Shown here piece by piece: positions 45,085-54,289 of a DNA stretch of 64,000 nucleotides. Positions within the stretch are counted from its first letter, which is position 1. Every line of letters starts with the position of its first letter. Under the pieces are notes generated by a model. The model worked only from the letters and a program-made list of their open reading frames with translations. It did not search any database and had not been told where the DNA came from. Both the position numbers and the translations under genes were made by a program. Source of the stretch: CAVSRC01 sp963781775 (GTDB lineage: Bacteria > Pseudomonadota > Alphaproteobacteria > Rhizobiales > Kaistiaceae); NCBI GenBank assembly GCA_963781775.1, contig CAWAHE010000011.1:248001-312000 (forward strand), read 5' to 3'.

Positions 45085-45954
45085 CTACAACGACGCAAAC
45101 TTCGTGTAGCCGGGCGGCAGGTCTTTTCCGGTCCGCCGCGCTTCGTCCTCGATGATGCGCAACAGATTGAGCCTCGTTTGCTCGAAGTCGGGAATTGCTT
45201 CCCCCTCGGCCATGGCGACCCGCTCCAACCCGATGCCCCCGACCAGCGGCCCGCCGGGATCGTCGCCCATGGGGGCGATACCGATCTCGGCGATCTCGAT
45301 ATAGCCTTCTGGCGGGTACGTCACCGCGGCACCCGCAGCCGTGTCGGGCAAGGGGTAGTGCACACTGACCGTCGCCAACCGCGGAGAGAGCGGGTGACCG
45401 GACGGCGCGAAGAAACCCGATCCGTCGCCGGCAGCCTGCGCTTCGGCGATGGGACGCTCGAAGACCTGACCGGCATCGACGCGGTCAAGCCGATCGACCA
45501 GCGGCCGGAATTGCTCGGTCGAGACGAGCAGCATGCGCCGAGGATCGAGCTTCCGTTGGTCGACGAGAAAATCGAGGATGTCTGCGACAAGCACGGCCGG
45601 TTCGGCCGGGCCCGGACGATTGATTGCCAGGATCGTGAAGACCGCGAGCACGCCGGGCCGCGATCTCTTCGCGATATCGTCGATGCGAGCGGCGGTCTGC
45701 ACCGTGACGGCCGGCACCGCCGCCGGCTCGGGCCGGGTGTCGTCATAGCGCAAGCCACCATTGAACGCGGCATCGGTCAGCATGCCGAGCGGCGGAACCT
45801 CGGCAAACCCCTTCCCGCCGTAAAAGCGAAGAGCATCATCGCGAACAGCCTCGGTCGGATCGCCAGCGGCGGCCGACGTCGCCCGCCCGCCCGCTGCCAG
45901 AGCGATGGCGCTCCCAACCGACAACTGCACCAGTCGCCTGCGAGTCAGATCCAT
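45085..45954 (-). CDS. Tat-exported protein resembling the AlaRS catalytic domain
   Basis: 289 aa from the ATG at 45954, with GGAGG upstream. The N-terminus has a twin-arginine pattern (TRRRLVQLSVG) before an Ala-rich core ending near SAAAGD. The body follows the AlaRS class II core in order: FYGGKGFAEVPPLGMLTD, TVQTAARIDDI, an 80-residue helical part with RKLDPRRMLLVSTEQF, GYIEIAEIGIAP and the motif-3-like GGIGLERVAMAEG. The AlaRS cluster PCGPxSEI is not present (GHPLSPR in its place), and there is no anticodon, editing or C-Ala domain. No function can be assigned. It is convergent with the GT41 gene, 16 bases apart. Confidence 0.6.
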   Translation of the reverse strand: MDLTRRRLVQLSVGSAIALAAGGRATSAAAGDPTEAVRDDALRFYGGKGFAEVPPLGMLTDAAFNGGLRYDDTRPEPAAVPAVTVQTAARIDDIAKRSRPGVLAVFTILAINRPGPAEPAVLVADILDFLVDQRKLDPRRMLLVSTEQFRPLVDRLDRVDAGQVFERPIAEAQAAGDGSGFFAPSGHPLSPRLATVSVHYPLPDTAAGAAVTYPPEGYIEIAEIGIAPMGDDPGGPLVGGIGLERVAMAEGEAIPDFEQTRLNLLRIIEDEARRTGKDLPPGYTKFASL

Positions 45955-46044
45955 TGGCACGCATGCCTCCCTCGCTTGGCAGCCGCGTTGGCGGCCGCCG
46001 CTACCGCCCCCGTCAATCAAACAGCCGCACCAACGCCGGCGGGA

Positions 46045-46602
46045 TTATCTCAGATCCACGCCGAGCTTGGTCAGGGCGTCGCGACAGGGCGTCCCCAGCC
46101 TGTTGGCGTGAACCTGCAGGCAGAAAAGGACATTGCCATGACCAACCGGCAAGTTCGGGCAGAAGAGGCGAAAGTCGGTGGCGCACGAGCCAGCCGCGAT
46201 CGCCATTTCCTGCCGGAATGTCAGCCTTGGTTCGCTCGCCGGGGCTGTCGTCGTTGCCGGAGCCGTCGCCGTCGGAGCCTTGGTCGTTCCGCCCTCGGTG
46301 GACGTTGCTTTGTCCTTGTCCGTATCGGTCGTCGCCGCCGGAGTGGTCGTGGCGGTCGCGGGCTCGACCGCTTCGACGGCGGACTTGCAGGCCGGCGACA
46401 GGCTGCCGACATTCTGCTCAAGGCAGATCAAGGCATCCATGCCGCCGGTCGGCACGCTGGAACAATGCGCGCGATAGTCACTGACGCAATTGGAGCGGAT
46501 CGCCTGTTGTTGCGCAGGCGTCGGCGTCTGCGCAACGGCCGCACCAAGCGCAAGAAATGAAACGCCGATTGCCACGGACATGATCTTCGGTGAATAGCGC
46601 AT
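46045..46602 (-). CDS. Secreted cysteine-rich protein with two related modules
   Basis: 185 aa. Signal peptide to about residue 24 (AVAIGVSFLALGAAVAQ). Two copies of a Cys module, CVSDYRAHCSSVPTGGMDALICLEQNVGSLSPAC and CATDFRLFCPNLPVGHGNVLFCLQVHANRLGTPC, each with four Cys at matching spacings, are joined by a Thr/Ala/Pro linker (residues about 85-125). The pattern C-x3-Y/F-x3-C ... C-L-x-x-N/H suggests two disulfides per module and recalls the cysteine-rich repeats of Golgi GLG1-like proteins. Periplasmic or surface location is inferred. Confidence 0.8.
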   Translation of the reverse strand: MRYSPKIMSVAIGVSFLALGAAVAQTPTPAQQQAIRSNCVSDYRAHCSSVPTGGMDALICLEQNVGSLSPACKSAVEAVEPATATTTPAATTDTDKDKATSTEGGTTKAPTATAPATTTAPASEPRLTFRQEMAIAAGSCATDFRLFCPNLPVGHGNVLFCLQVHANRLGTPCRDALTKLGVDLR

Positions 46603-46808
46603 CTGATGTCTCCCAGGACGAAGCGTGGAGAGGCAGAGAAAGAAACGAACAGGCCATGAGAAATATTGCCGTGCCGCAGATCACGGAGGCTGGCACGACA
46701 ACGACGCCGCATCATTAACGTCGCCACGAAAGTTTACCGATATTTATGGCAATGGGGTGACTGAACATACGATCGCGAGTCAACGCGATCGCCGAAAAGA
46801 GGGATGGG

Positions 46809-47891
46809 ATGGCGCAACAACAGTCCAATCAGTATCGCATCGCGGCGATCGGCGGCGACGGCATTGGCCCGGAGGTGGTGTCGGCGGCGATCGAGGTACT
46901 CGACGTGTTGGCCGCGGCGACGGGAACGTTCAGCCTCACCTGGACCGACCTCGACTGGAATTCGGCCCGTTACCTCAAGCTCGGCAAATACCTGCCCGAC
47001 GACGCCCTCGACCAACTGCGGACGCACGACGCCATCCTGTTCGGCGCCGTTGGCAGCCAAGACGTCCCTGACCACATTTCACTGTGGGGCCTGCGTCTCG
47101 CCATCTGCCAGGGCCTCGACCAATACGCCAACGTCCGCCCGACACGTGTTCTCCCCGGCATCGACAGCCCGCTGCGGCATGCAGAGGGTCTCGACTGGGT
47201 GATCGTGCGCGAGAATTCCGAGGGCGAATATTCCGGCCAGGGCGGCCGTAGCCATCGCGGCCAGCCGCACGAGGTCGCCACCGAAACCTCGATCTTCACG
47301 CGCCGCGGCGTCGAGCGCATCCACCGCTTCGCCTTCGCACTCGCCCGCTCGCGCCCCGACAGGCATCTCACCCTCGTCACCAAGTCGAACGCCCAGCGCT
47401 TCGGCATGGTGCTGTGGGACGAGATCTTTCACGAGATCGCACGCGACTACCCCGACGTGCGCACCGACCGCGAGTTGGTCGACGCCATGACCATGCGCAT
47501 GGTCAACCGGCCGGACAGCCTCGACACCATCGTCGCCACCAATCTCCATGCCGACATCCTCTCCGACCTCGCCGCCGCCCTCGCCGGCAGCGTCGGCATC
47601 GCACCGACCGCCAATCTCAACCCCGAGCGCGAGACGCCGTCGATGTTCGAGCCGATCCACGGCTCCGCCTTTGACCTCGTCGGCAAGGGCGTCGCCAACC
47701 CGATCGCCACGTTCTGGTCGAGCGTCATGATGCTGGACCATCTCGGCGAAGCGACCGCCGCCCGCCGCCTGATGACGGCGATCGAGGCGGTGACGCGCTT
47801 CGGCCCGCGCACGCCCGATCTCGGCGGCAAGGCAACCTCGGCGCAAGTGACGGCAGCCGTCTGCCGCGCGATCGAGAGCGCGGGAGGCTAA
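46809..47891 (+). CDS. Tartrate dehydrogenase / D-malate dehydrogenase
   Basis: NAD- and metal-dependent beta-decarboxylating dehydrogenase, 360 aa, intact. Opening AAIGGDGIGPEV, substrate residues ANVRPTRVLPG and IVRENSEGEYSGQGG, metal-binding DAMTMRMV...DTIVATNLHADILSDLAA and the NAD site EPIHGSAFDLVGKGVANP are present. The ENSEGEYSG form separates it from leucine-pathway LeuB and points to the TtuC/DmlA branch. It stands alone, with GAGGGA upstream of the ATG. Confidence 0.9.
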   Translation: MAQQQSNQYRIAAIGGDGIGPEVVSAAIEVLDVLAAATGTFSLTWTDLDWNSARYLKLGKYLPDDALDQLRTHDAILFGAVGSQDVPDHISLWGLRLAICQGLDQYANVRPTRVLPGIDSPLRHAEGLDWVIVRENSEGEYSGQGGRSHRGQPHEVATETSIFTRRGVERIHRFAFALARSRPDRHLTLVTKSNAQRFGMVLWDEIFHEIARDYPDVRTDRELVDAMTMRMVNRPDSLDTIVATNLHADILSDLAAALAGSVGIAPTANLNPERETPSMFEPIHGSAFDLVGKGVANPIATFWSSVMMLDHLGEATAARRLMTAIEAVTRFGPRTPDLGGKATSAQVTAAVCRAIESAGG

Positions 47892-48408
47892 CGCAAGAGG
47901 GGTGAGGCCCGCCCATCCGCGGCTGGTTCAATCCTGTCAGCAGACACGGATGAGCGCGCCCCGCCGCTTTTGACATTGCCGGCCCGATCCCTATTCTTGC
48001 GTCGCCGCCGATTGTCCGGGTCCCGGTTTTTCGCTTCGTTTCGGTGGTCCGTTCGCGCCGGGAATGAGCCCGGAACGTTGCTTCCCGCACGCTCGCCGGA
48101 GCGGCCCCGCGGGAATCGCCCTCAGGCGTCGTGGACGCGATGGAGGACCCGCAACACCGATCCAAGTCCCCGCCCGGGCCACGATACGGTTGTTGACCCG
48201 TTGCGCACGCGATACTCGGGTCGCACCAACGCGTTTGTGTTTTTGACTTCATCGGACGCCAAGCTATCTATCGCGCGGTCCGCCGCCGCTCCAGTGCGGC
48301 GTCGACCGCTGGTTCGGGCTTCGATCGCCTTCGACTGGAGACGAATTGACGATTGCCGCGACCGTTTGGGCACGCCCCCTTCCGGTCGTTCCGCCAACGG
48401 AGGGAATT
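47892..48408. other. 517-base gap between dehydrogenase and ABC operon, no gene seen
   Basis: No open frame here shows coding character on either strand, and no tRNA or hairpin stands out. It presumably contains the promoter of the osmoprotectant operon, since AGGG precedes the ATG at 48409. Base composition is like the surroundings. Confidence 0.5.
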
Positions 48409-49326
48409 ATGAGAACCGCACTGAAGATTGCAGCCGCTGCCCTTGCGGCCGGCTTCGCCGCCGGCCCGGCGATGGCCGCCGGCAAGACTGTCGTCGTCGC
48501 CTCGAAGATCGACACTGAGGGCGGCCTGCTCGGCAACATGATCCTGCAGGTGCTGGATCACGCCGGCATTCCGACCGAGAACAAGATCCAGCTCGGGCCC
48601 ACCAAGATCGTGCGTACCGCGCTCCTTTCCGGCGAGGTCGACATCTATCCGGAATACACCGGCAACGCCGGCTTCTTCTTCAACGTTTCGTCCGATCCGG
48701 CGTGGAAGAACCCGCAGAAGGCCTATGAAAAGGCCAAAGAGCTCGACATGGCCAACCACATCGTCTGGCTGCAGCCGGCGCCCGCCAACAACACCTGGGC
48801 AATCGCCGTGCGCAAGGACGTCGCCGAGGCCAATCATCTCAAGACCATGGAAGACTTCGGCAAGTGGGTCGCCGGCGGCGGCAAGGTGAAGCTCGCCGGC
48901 TCAGCCGAGTTCGTCGAGAGCGCCGCCGCCCTGCCCGCCTTCCAGCAAGCCTACGGTTTCACGCTCACCGGCAGCCAGCTTCTCGTTTTCTCCGGCGGCG
49001 ACACCGCCGCCACCGAGAAGGCCGCCGCCGAGCAGACGTCCGGCGTCAACGCCGCGATGGCTTATGGCACCGACGGCCAGCTCGCCGCCCTCGGCCTCGT
49101 CGTGATGACCGACACCAAGGGCGTCCAGGCGGTCTATGAGCCGGCGCCGACGGTGCGCCAGGCGACGCTCGAAGAGTATCCCCAGATCAAGGATCTGCTC
49201 GATCCGGTGTTCAAGTCGCTGACCCTGGAAACGCTCCAGACGCTCAACTCGAAGATCGCGGTCGAGGGCGAGGACGCCAAGAAGGTCGCCATGGACTATC
49301 TGACCGAGAAGGGGTTCCTCAAATAG
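48409..49326 (+). CDS. Osmoprotectant ABC transporter, periplasmic binding protein (OsmF/YehZ-like)
   Basis: 305 aa with a signal peptide cleaved after AMAA. The mature protein has KTVVVASKIDTEGGLLGNMILQVL and GEVDIYPEYTGNAG, typical of the glycine betaine/choline-type solute binders. A four-gene operon binder - permease - ATPase - permease follows, matching yehZYXW. Ligand (betaine, choline or related) is inferred from the family. A hairpin follows the stop. Confidence 0.9.
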   Translation: MRTALKIAAAALAAGFAAGPAMAAGKTVVVASKIDTEGGLLGNMILQVLDHAGIPTENKIQLGPTKIVRTALLSGEVDIYPEYTGNAGFFFNVSSDPAWKNPQKAYEKAKELDMANHIVWLQPAPANNTWAIAVRKDVAEANHLKTMEDFGKWVAGGGKVKLAGSAEFVESAAALPAFQQAYGFTLTGSQLLVFSGGDTAATEKAAAEQTSGVNAAMAYGTDGQLAALGLVVMTDTKGVQAVYEPAPTVRQATLEEYPQIKDLLDPVFKSLTLETLQTLNSKIAVEGEDAKKVAMDYLTEKGFLK

Positions 49327-49342
49327 CCTCGACGGACGCCGA

Positions 49343-49359
49343 CCGGGCGAACGGCCCGG
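49343..49359 (+). other. Hairpin between binder and permease genes
   Basis: CCGGGC (49343-49348) and GCCCGG (49354-49359) form a 6-bp stem with a five-base loop just after the binder gene. No T-run follows. Such hairpins often stabilise the upstream message of a binding protein relative to its permease. Confidence 0.4.
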
Positions 49360-49394
49360 CAAACCGAACGGATACGACCGATGCAAGCGAGAAG

Positions 49395-50551
49395 GTGGCC
49401 TTTAACCGGGTCACCTTTTTCCTTGTTGTCGTCGCACTGGCGAGTGTCCTTGGCCTCGGCTTCGTCGGTTTCTCGCCCAACCGGATCCTGACGCCCAAGG
49501 CGATTTCCCTGTGGGATGCCGACGCACTCCCCTATGCGGTGACCATCGCCGTCGGCCTTGTCCTGTTGCTCATCGGCGCGTTCTGGCGGGACCGCGAAAA
49601 CGGCGAGCGGATCGCCCTCACTGGCGCCGTTGTTCTGCTCCTCGCCAATTTCGCCGGCGCCGGTGCCGCCGCCCACAATCTCATCGCGGCAACCGAGAGC
49701 AGCGCCGCGCGCGTCTCTCTCGGCGGCGCCTTCTGGCTGATTCTGGTCGCATCGTCGCTGGCAATCGCCGAGGCCATGCGACGGCTGAAGCTGAACGTGT
49801 GGCTTCAGGTTCTCTTCGCCGCGGCCGTTGTCGCCGTGCTGGCACTGCTTGCCGCCAACGGCTGGTTCAACGACCTCTCCATCATCCATGAATGGTCGAT
49901 CCGCCGCGACGAATACAACGCCGCCCTCCTGCGCCACATCTATCTGGTGCTTTCGGCGCTCGCCCTGTCTCTCGCCATCGGCATGCCGCTCGGCATGCTG
50001 GCCTCTGGCCGGCCGGCCTATTCGGGCCGCATCTTCTCCGTTCTCAGCCTGATCCAGACCGTCCCTTCGATCGCCCTCTTCGGCCTCCTCATCGGACCGC
50101 TGACCGCATTGTCCGACTGGCTTCCGGCGCTGCGCACGATCGGCGTGCGCGGCATCGGCTTCACGCCGGCGCTGATCGCGCTTACCCTCTACGGACTGCT
50201 GCCGATCGCCCGCAACACCGAAGCCGGTCTCAAGAGCGTGCCGCCATCGGCAATCGACACGGCGCGCGGCATGGGCATGACGCCGTTCCAGATCATGACC
50301 TGGGTGTCGATTCCGCTGGCTCTGCCGGTTCTCATGGCGGGACTGCGGATTGTTACCGTGCAGCTGATCGGCCTGACCGTCGTCGCCGCCCTCATCGGTG
50401 CCGGCGGCTTCGGCAGCTTCGTGTTCATCGGCCTCGGTCAGACCGCGACCGACCTCGTCCTCCTCGGAGCGCTTTCGGCGATCCTGCTTGCCATCGTCGC
50501 CGACCTCCTTCTTCGCCTGCTCACTCTCGCCACGACGCGGGTCATAACCCC

Positions 50552-50555
<4 letters not shown>
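49395..50555 (+). CDS. Osmoprotectant ABC transporter permease (YehY-like)
   Basis: 386 aa. An N-terminal block of about five membrane helices precedes the BPD_transp_1 domain (residues about 175-385), with the ABC-coupling EAA-like segment RGMGMTPFQIMTWVSIPLALP. The extra N-terminal helices are usual for YehY. The start GTG at 49395 is a choice; the frame is open further upstream. The stop overlaps the ATPase ATG (ATGA). Confidence 0.9.
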
Positions 50556-51480
<925 letters not shown>

Positions 51481-51484
<4 letters not shown>

Positions 51485-52245
51485 ACGCGGCTACCCCAGC
51501 CCTCACCGCACTCAGGCGGCCGGGCCTGGTCCTGCCCACCGTGCTGCTGGTCGTGCTGGTGCTCGGCATGCCAGCGCTGCGTCCGCTGTTCCACGCCCTC
51601 TTTCCGGCGCTGGAACGGCCGATCTACACCCGCGCCAGTTTCCTGACCCTCACCCTCTGGCATATCGCGCTGGTGCTCGCCGCCACCGTCCCGGTCGTCG
51701 TCGCCGGCATCGCCGCCGGCGTCTTCGTTACCCGCGCGAGCGGCCGGGAGTTCGCTGGCATCCTCGACACCATCACCGCCATCGGTCAGACGTTTCCGCC
51801 GGCGGCGGTCCTCGCCATCGCCGTGCCGCTGGTCGGCTATGGCGCGCAACCTACCGTCGTCGCCCTCATCGCCTACGGCATCCTGCCGGTAGTCGACAAC
51901 ACCATCGCCGGCCTGCGCGGCGTGTCGCCGTCGGCGCTCGGCGCCGCCGAGGGCATGGGCTTCACGCCTTGGCAGAAGCTCATGTGGGTGGAGCTGCCAC
52001 TCGCCGCCCCGGTCATCCTGGCCGGCATACGGACCTCGGTGATCATCAACATCGGCACCGCAGCGATCGGCTCGACCGTCGGTGCCCTCACCCTCGGCTC
52101 GCCGATCATCGAGGGCCTGTCGGGCTCGAACACCGCCTATGTCATTCAGGGAGCCGTCGTCGTCGGCCTGCTCGCCATCGCCACCGACCAGCTGTTCGCC
52201 GTCATCGACGAACGCCTGCGGCGGGCGACCGCGCGCCAGCCGTGA
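51481..52245 (+). CDS. Osmoprotectant ABC transporter permease (YehW-like)
   Basis: 254 aa, BPD_transp_1 domain with the coupling loop AAEGMGFTPWQKLMWVELPLAAP. The start GTG overlaps the ATPase stop, showing translational coupling. It completes the transporter; the convergent hydrolase begins at the next base. Confidence 0.92.
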
Positions 52246-52920
52246 TTAGTTTTTCGCTTGCGCCGTGCTGTGGCCGTAGACTGCCAGCACCTCGCGCACC
52301 ACGCGCCGGTGGAAGCTCGGGTCCTTCTCGATATCGAAATGGTCGATGCCCTCATGGAGCTTGTCGACATCGATGTTTTCCAGGTGGCCATGGAAACCCC
52401 GGCCCGGCGACAATCGCTTTCCGATGCCGTCGCTGGGCGCGTAATAGTTGATCAGGCGACGGACGTTCGCCGGCACCGGCGCCGCCACCGTCGCATCGAA
52501 GGTGACGACCAGCGACACCGGGATATGCTTGCTGCCGAGTTCGGCCGCCATTGCGATGGCTGCGTCAGCGCCGAACGAATGCCCGATGATGACCACCGGA
52601 AGCGCCCTCTTGTCCTTGCGGTAGCGTGCCTCGATCTGAGCTGCGACACTGCCCCATCCAACATAGTTCAGCGCATTGGCCGGAACGCCGCGGGCCCTTA
52701 GCTCGCCAGCGAGCGTATCGAGCCCGGTCGAGAAAATGTTGCCGAGACCGAGGAACAGATAGACGCTTCCGTGTGGCTGTCGCTGGGCGGCGGCCAGTTC
52801 AGCGCTGTTTGCGGCGAAGGAGGCCACCGGGCGCATCACGACAACGGCAACGCCGAGCGCCAGCACCAGCGCCAGAACGCGGCCCCACCGTCCGCCTGTC
52901 ACCGGCCAGTTCCCCATCAC
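52246..52920 (-). CDS. Alpha/beta-hydrolase-fold protein, exported or membrane-anchored
   Basis: 224 aa. N-terminal hydrophobic segment (VLALVLALGVAVVVMRPVASFAA). The nucleophile elbow GHSFGADAAI, a NYYAPSDG acid region and HFDIEKDPSFH with a candidate histidine near the C-terminus suggest a serine hydrolase. No close family name is clear to me. It is convergent with the ABC operon, with no gap. Confidence 0.7.
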   Translation of the reverse strand: MMGNWPVTGGRWGRVLALVLALGVAVVVMRPVASFAANSAELAAAQRQPHGSVYLFLGLGNIFSTGLDTLAGELRARGVPANALNYVGWGSVAAQIEARYRKDKRALPVVIIGHSFGADAAIAMAAELGSKHIPVSLVVTFDATVAAPVPANVRRLINYYAPSDGIGKRLSPGRGFHGHLENIDVDKLHEGIDHFDIEKDPSFHRRVVREVLAVYGHSTAQAKN

Positions 52921-53007
52921 GCGATCCTCTTCGAATTCGCTCTCGCTCGGTCACGATACCGGCCCGGACAGACCGCACGAACAGGCTTCCGTCGGCCCGC
53001 AGTCGCC

Positions 53008-53592
53008 TCAATAGATCCATGGCACGATCCGGGCCGTCCGGCGCATATAGTCCCGATAGGCCTCGCCGAACGTCTCGATCATCACCTGTTCCTCGCGCGG
53101 CACCCGCAGGAAGAACAGGATGCCGATGCCGACCAGTCCGATGGGCCCGGCGATCCAGTTTTGCAGCAGCAGGAGTTGCGCCGCCGCCGACAGGATGAAG
53201 GACGAATACATCGGATGGCGCACATAAGCGTAGAGGCCGTCGGTGACCAGCACGTGACGGTCGCGCGTCTCCAGCGTGATCGACCAGTTGCGGCCGAGCT
53301 GCTTGTGAGTGAGGCGGAAGAGAACGAGGGCTAGCACGAGAACGACAAGGCCGAGCCATGCCTGTGCCGGGTTGAAACCGTAGTCGGCGAAGGCGGGCTG
53401 GCCGGTCAGGGCATAGATCGCCGGGGCAAGGAACTGGCCGATTGCCGCGACGACGAGCAGGACCCGATCGCGCGTCCCGCCGGCCGAACGGGCAACACCC
53501 AGCCGCTTCGCCTTTCTCTGGAAGGGGTAGCGGATCACGTACCAGGCGACGATGCCCAGCAGGAAGACGATCCTGGCAACGAGCGGGGTCAT
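53008..53592 (-). CDS. Membrane methyltransferase, isoprenylcysteine-O-methyltransferase-like (ICMT/PEMT)
   Basis: 194 aa, four to five membrane helices. The motif DGLYAYVRHPMYSSF and the downstream E-x-x-M-x-E-x-FG-x-x-Y-x-x-Y (REEQVMIETFGEAYRDYMR) define the ICMT/PEMT fold. The ATG at 53592 begins MTPLVARIVFLLGIV; a longer in-frame reading upstream lacks a membrane start. Substrate unknown. Confidence 0.82.
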   Translation of the reverse strand: MTPLVARIVFLLGIVAWYVIRYPFQRKAKRLGVARSAGGTRDRVLLVVAAIGQFLAPAIYALTGQPAFADYGFNPAQAWLGLVVLVLALVLFRLTHKQLGRNWSITLETRDRHVLVTDGLYAYVRHPMYSSFILSAAAQLLLLQNWIAGPIGLVGIGILFFLRVPREEQVMIETFGEAYRDYMRRTARIVPWIY

Positions 53593-53707
53593 GCCGCAGG
53601 CACTAACCCAGGCTTGCGCGCGAAGGAAGGGGCTGGCCGCGGTGGACTTGCCCTCGGCGGTAATCCGTCGCATTACCGCCGCACTCGCGATTGAGACACA
53701 TCACCCC

Positions 53708-54289
53708 ATGCGTCGCCTTCTCCTGGTTCTGTCGGCCCTCTTGCCGGCCCTGTTGCTTTCCGCCTGCGGCAGCGCCGTTTCCGACTCCCTTGGCGGCCTT
53801 CTTGAAAAGCCCGATGCCGTGCAGCCGGGGACGGTCGATGCCGAGGCGGCCGTGCGGCTGATCTCCCAATATCGCGTCGACCATGGCCTCAAGCCCCTGA
53901 AGCTCGACCCGACCCTGATGAAGATCGCCGCCGATCACGCCCGGCGCATGGCTTCCATGGACCGCATGAGCCACACGCTGCCCGGCGAAGGCAGCTTCTC
54001 CCGTCGCATCGCTGCCGCCGGCTTCCAGGCCTCGATGGCGGCGGAGAACGTCGCCGCCGGCCAGAAATCGCTGGCCGAGGTGTTCGAGGCCTGGCGCAAA
54101 TCGCCCGGGCACAACGCCAACATGCTGCTGCCCAACGTCTCGCTGATGGGAATCGCCCTCGCCATCCAGCCGAACGGCCGCTACCACACCTACTGGTCGC
54201 TCGATCTCGGCGAGCGCTTCGTGCCGCCCGCCGGCGGCCCCCCGACCGGCCCGGGTCCGGGACCCGGCCTCATGATCTTCGGTGGCTAG
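53708..54289 (+). CDS. CAP/SCP-domain lipoprotein
   Basis: 193 aa. Lipoprotein signal with lipobox LLSAC near residue 20. The CAP (SCP/PR-1) domain has VDHGLKPLKLDPTLMKIAADHARRMAS, the MSHT and ENVAAG motifs and SPGHNANMLLPNVSLMGIAL (the conserved His-Glu pair of the fold). A Gly/Pro-rich tail follows. Its stop overlaps the next gene. Confidence 0.88.
   Translation: MRRLLLVLSALLPALLLSACGSAVSDSLGGLLEKPDAVQPGTVDAEAAVRLISQYRVDHGLKPLKLDPTLMKIAADHARRMASMDRMSHTLPGEGSFSRRIAAAGFQASMAAENVAAGQKSLAEVFEAWRKSPGHNANMLLPNVSLMGIALAIQPNGRYHTYWSLDLGERFVPPAGGPPTGPGPGPGLMIFGG

Noticed and set aside
47725..48252. A 175-aa open frame in the gap after the tartrate dehydrogenase
   Set aside because: It overlaps the dehydrogenase on the opposite strand and is Arg/Ser/Pro-rich with no recognisable domain or ribosome site.
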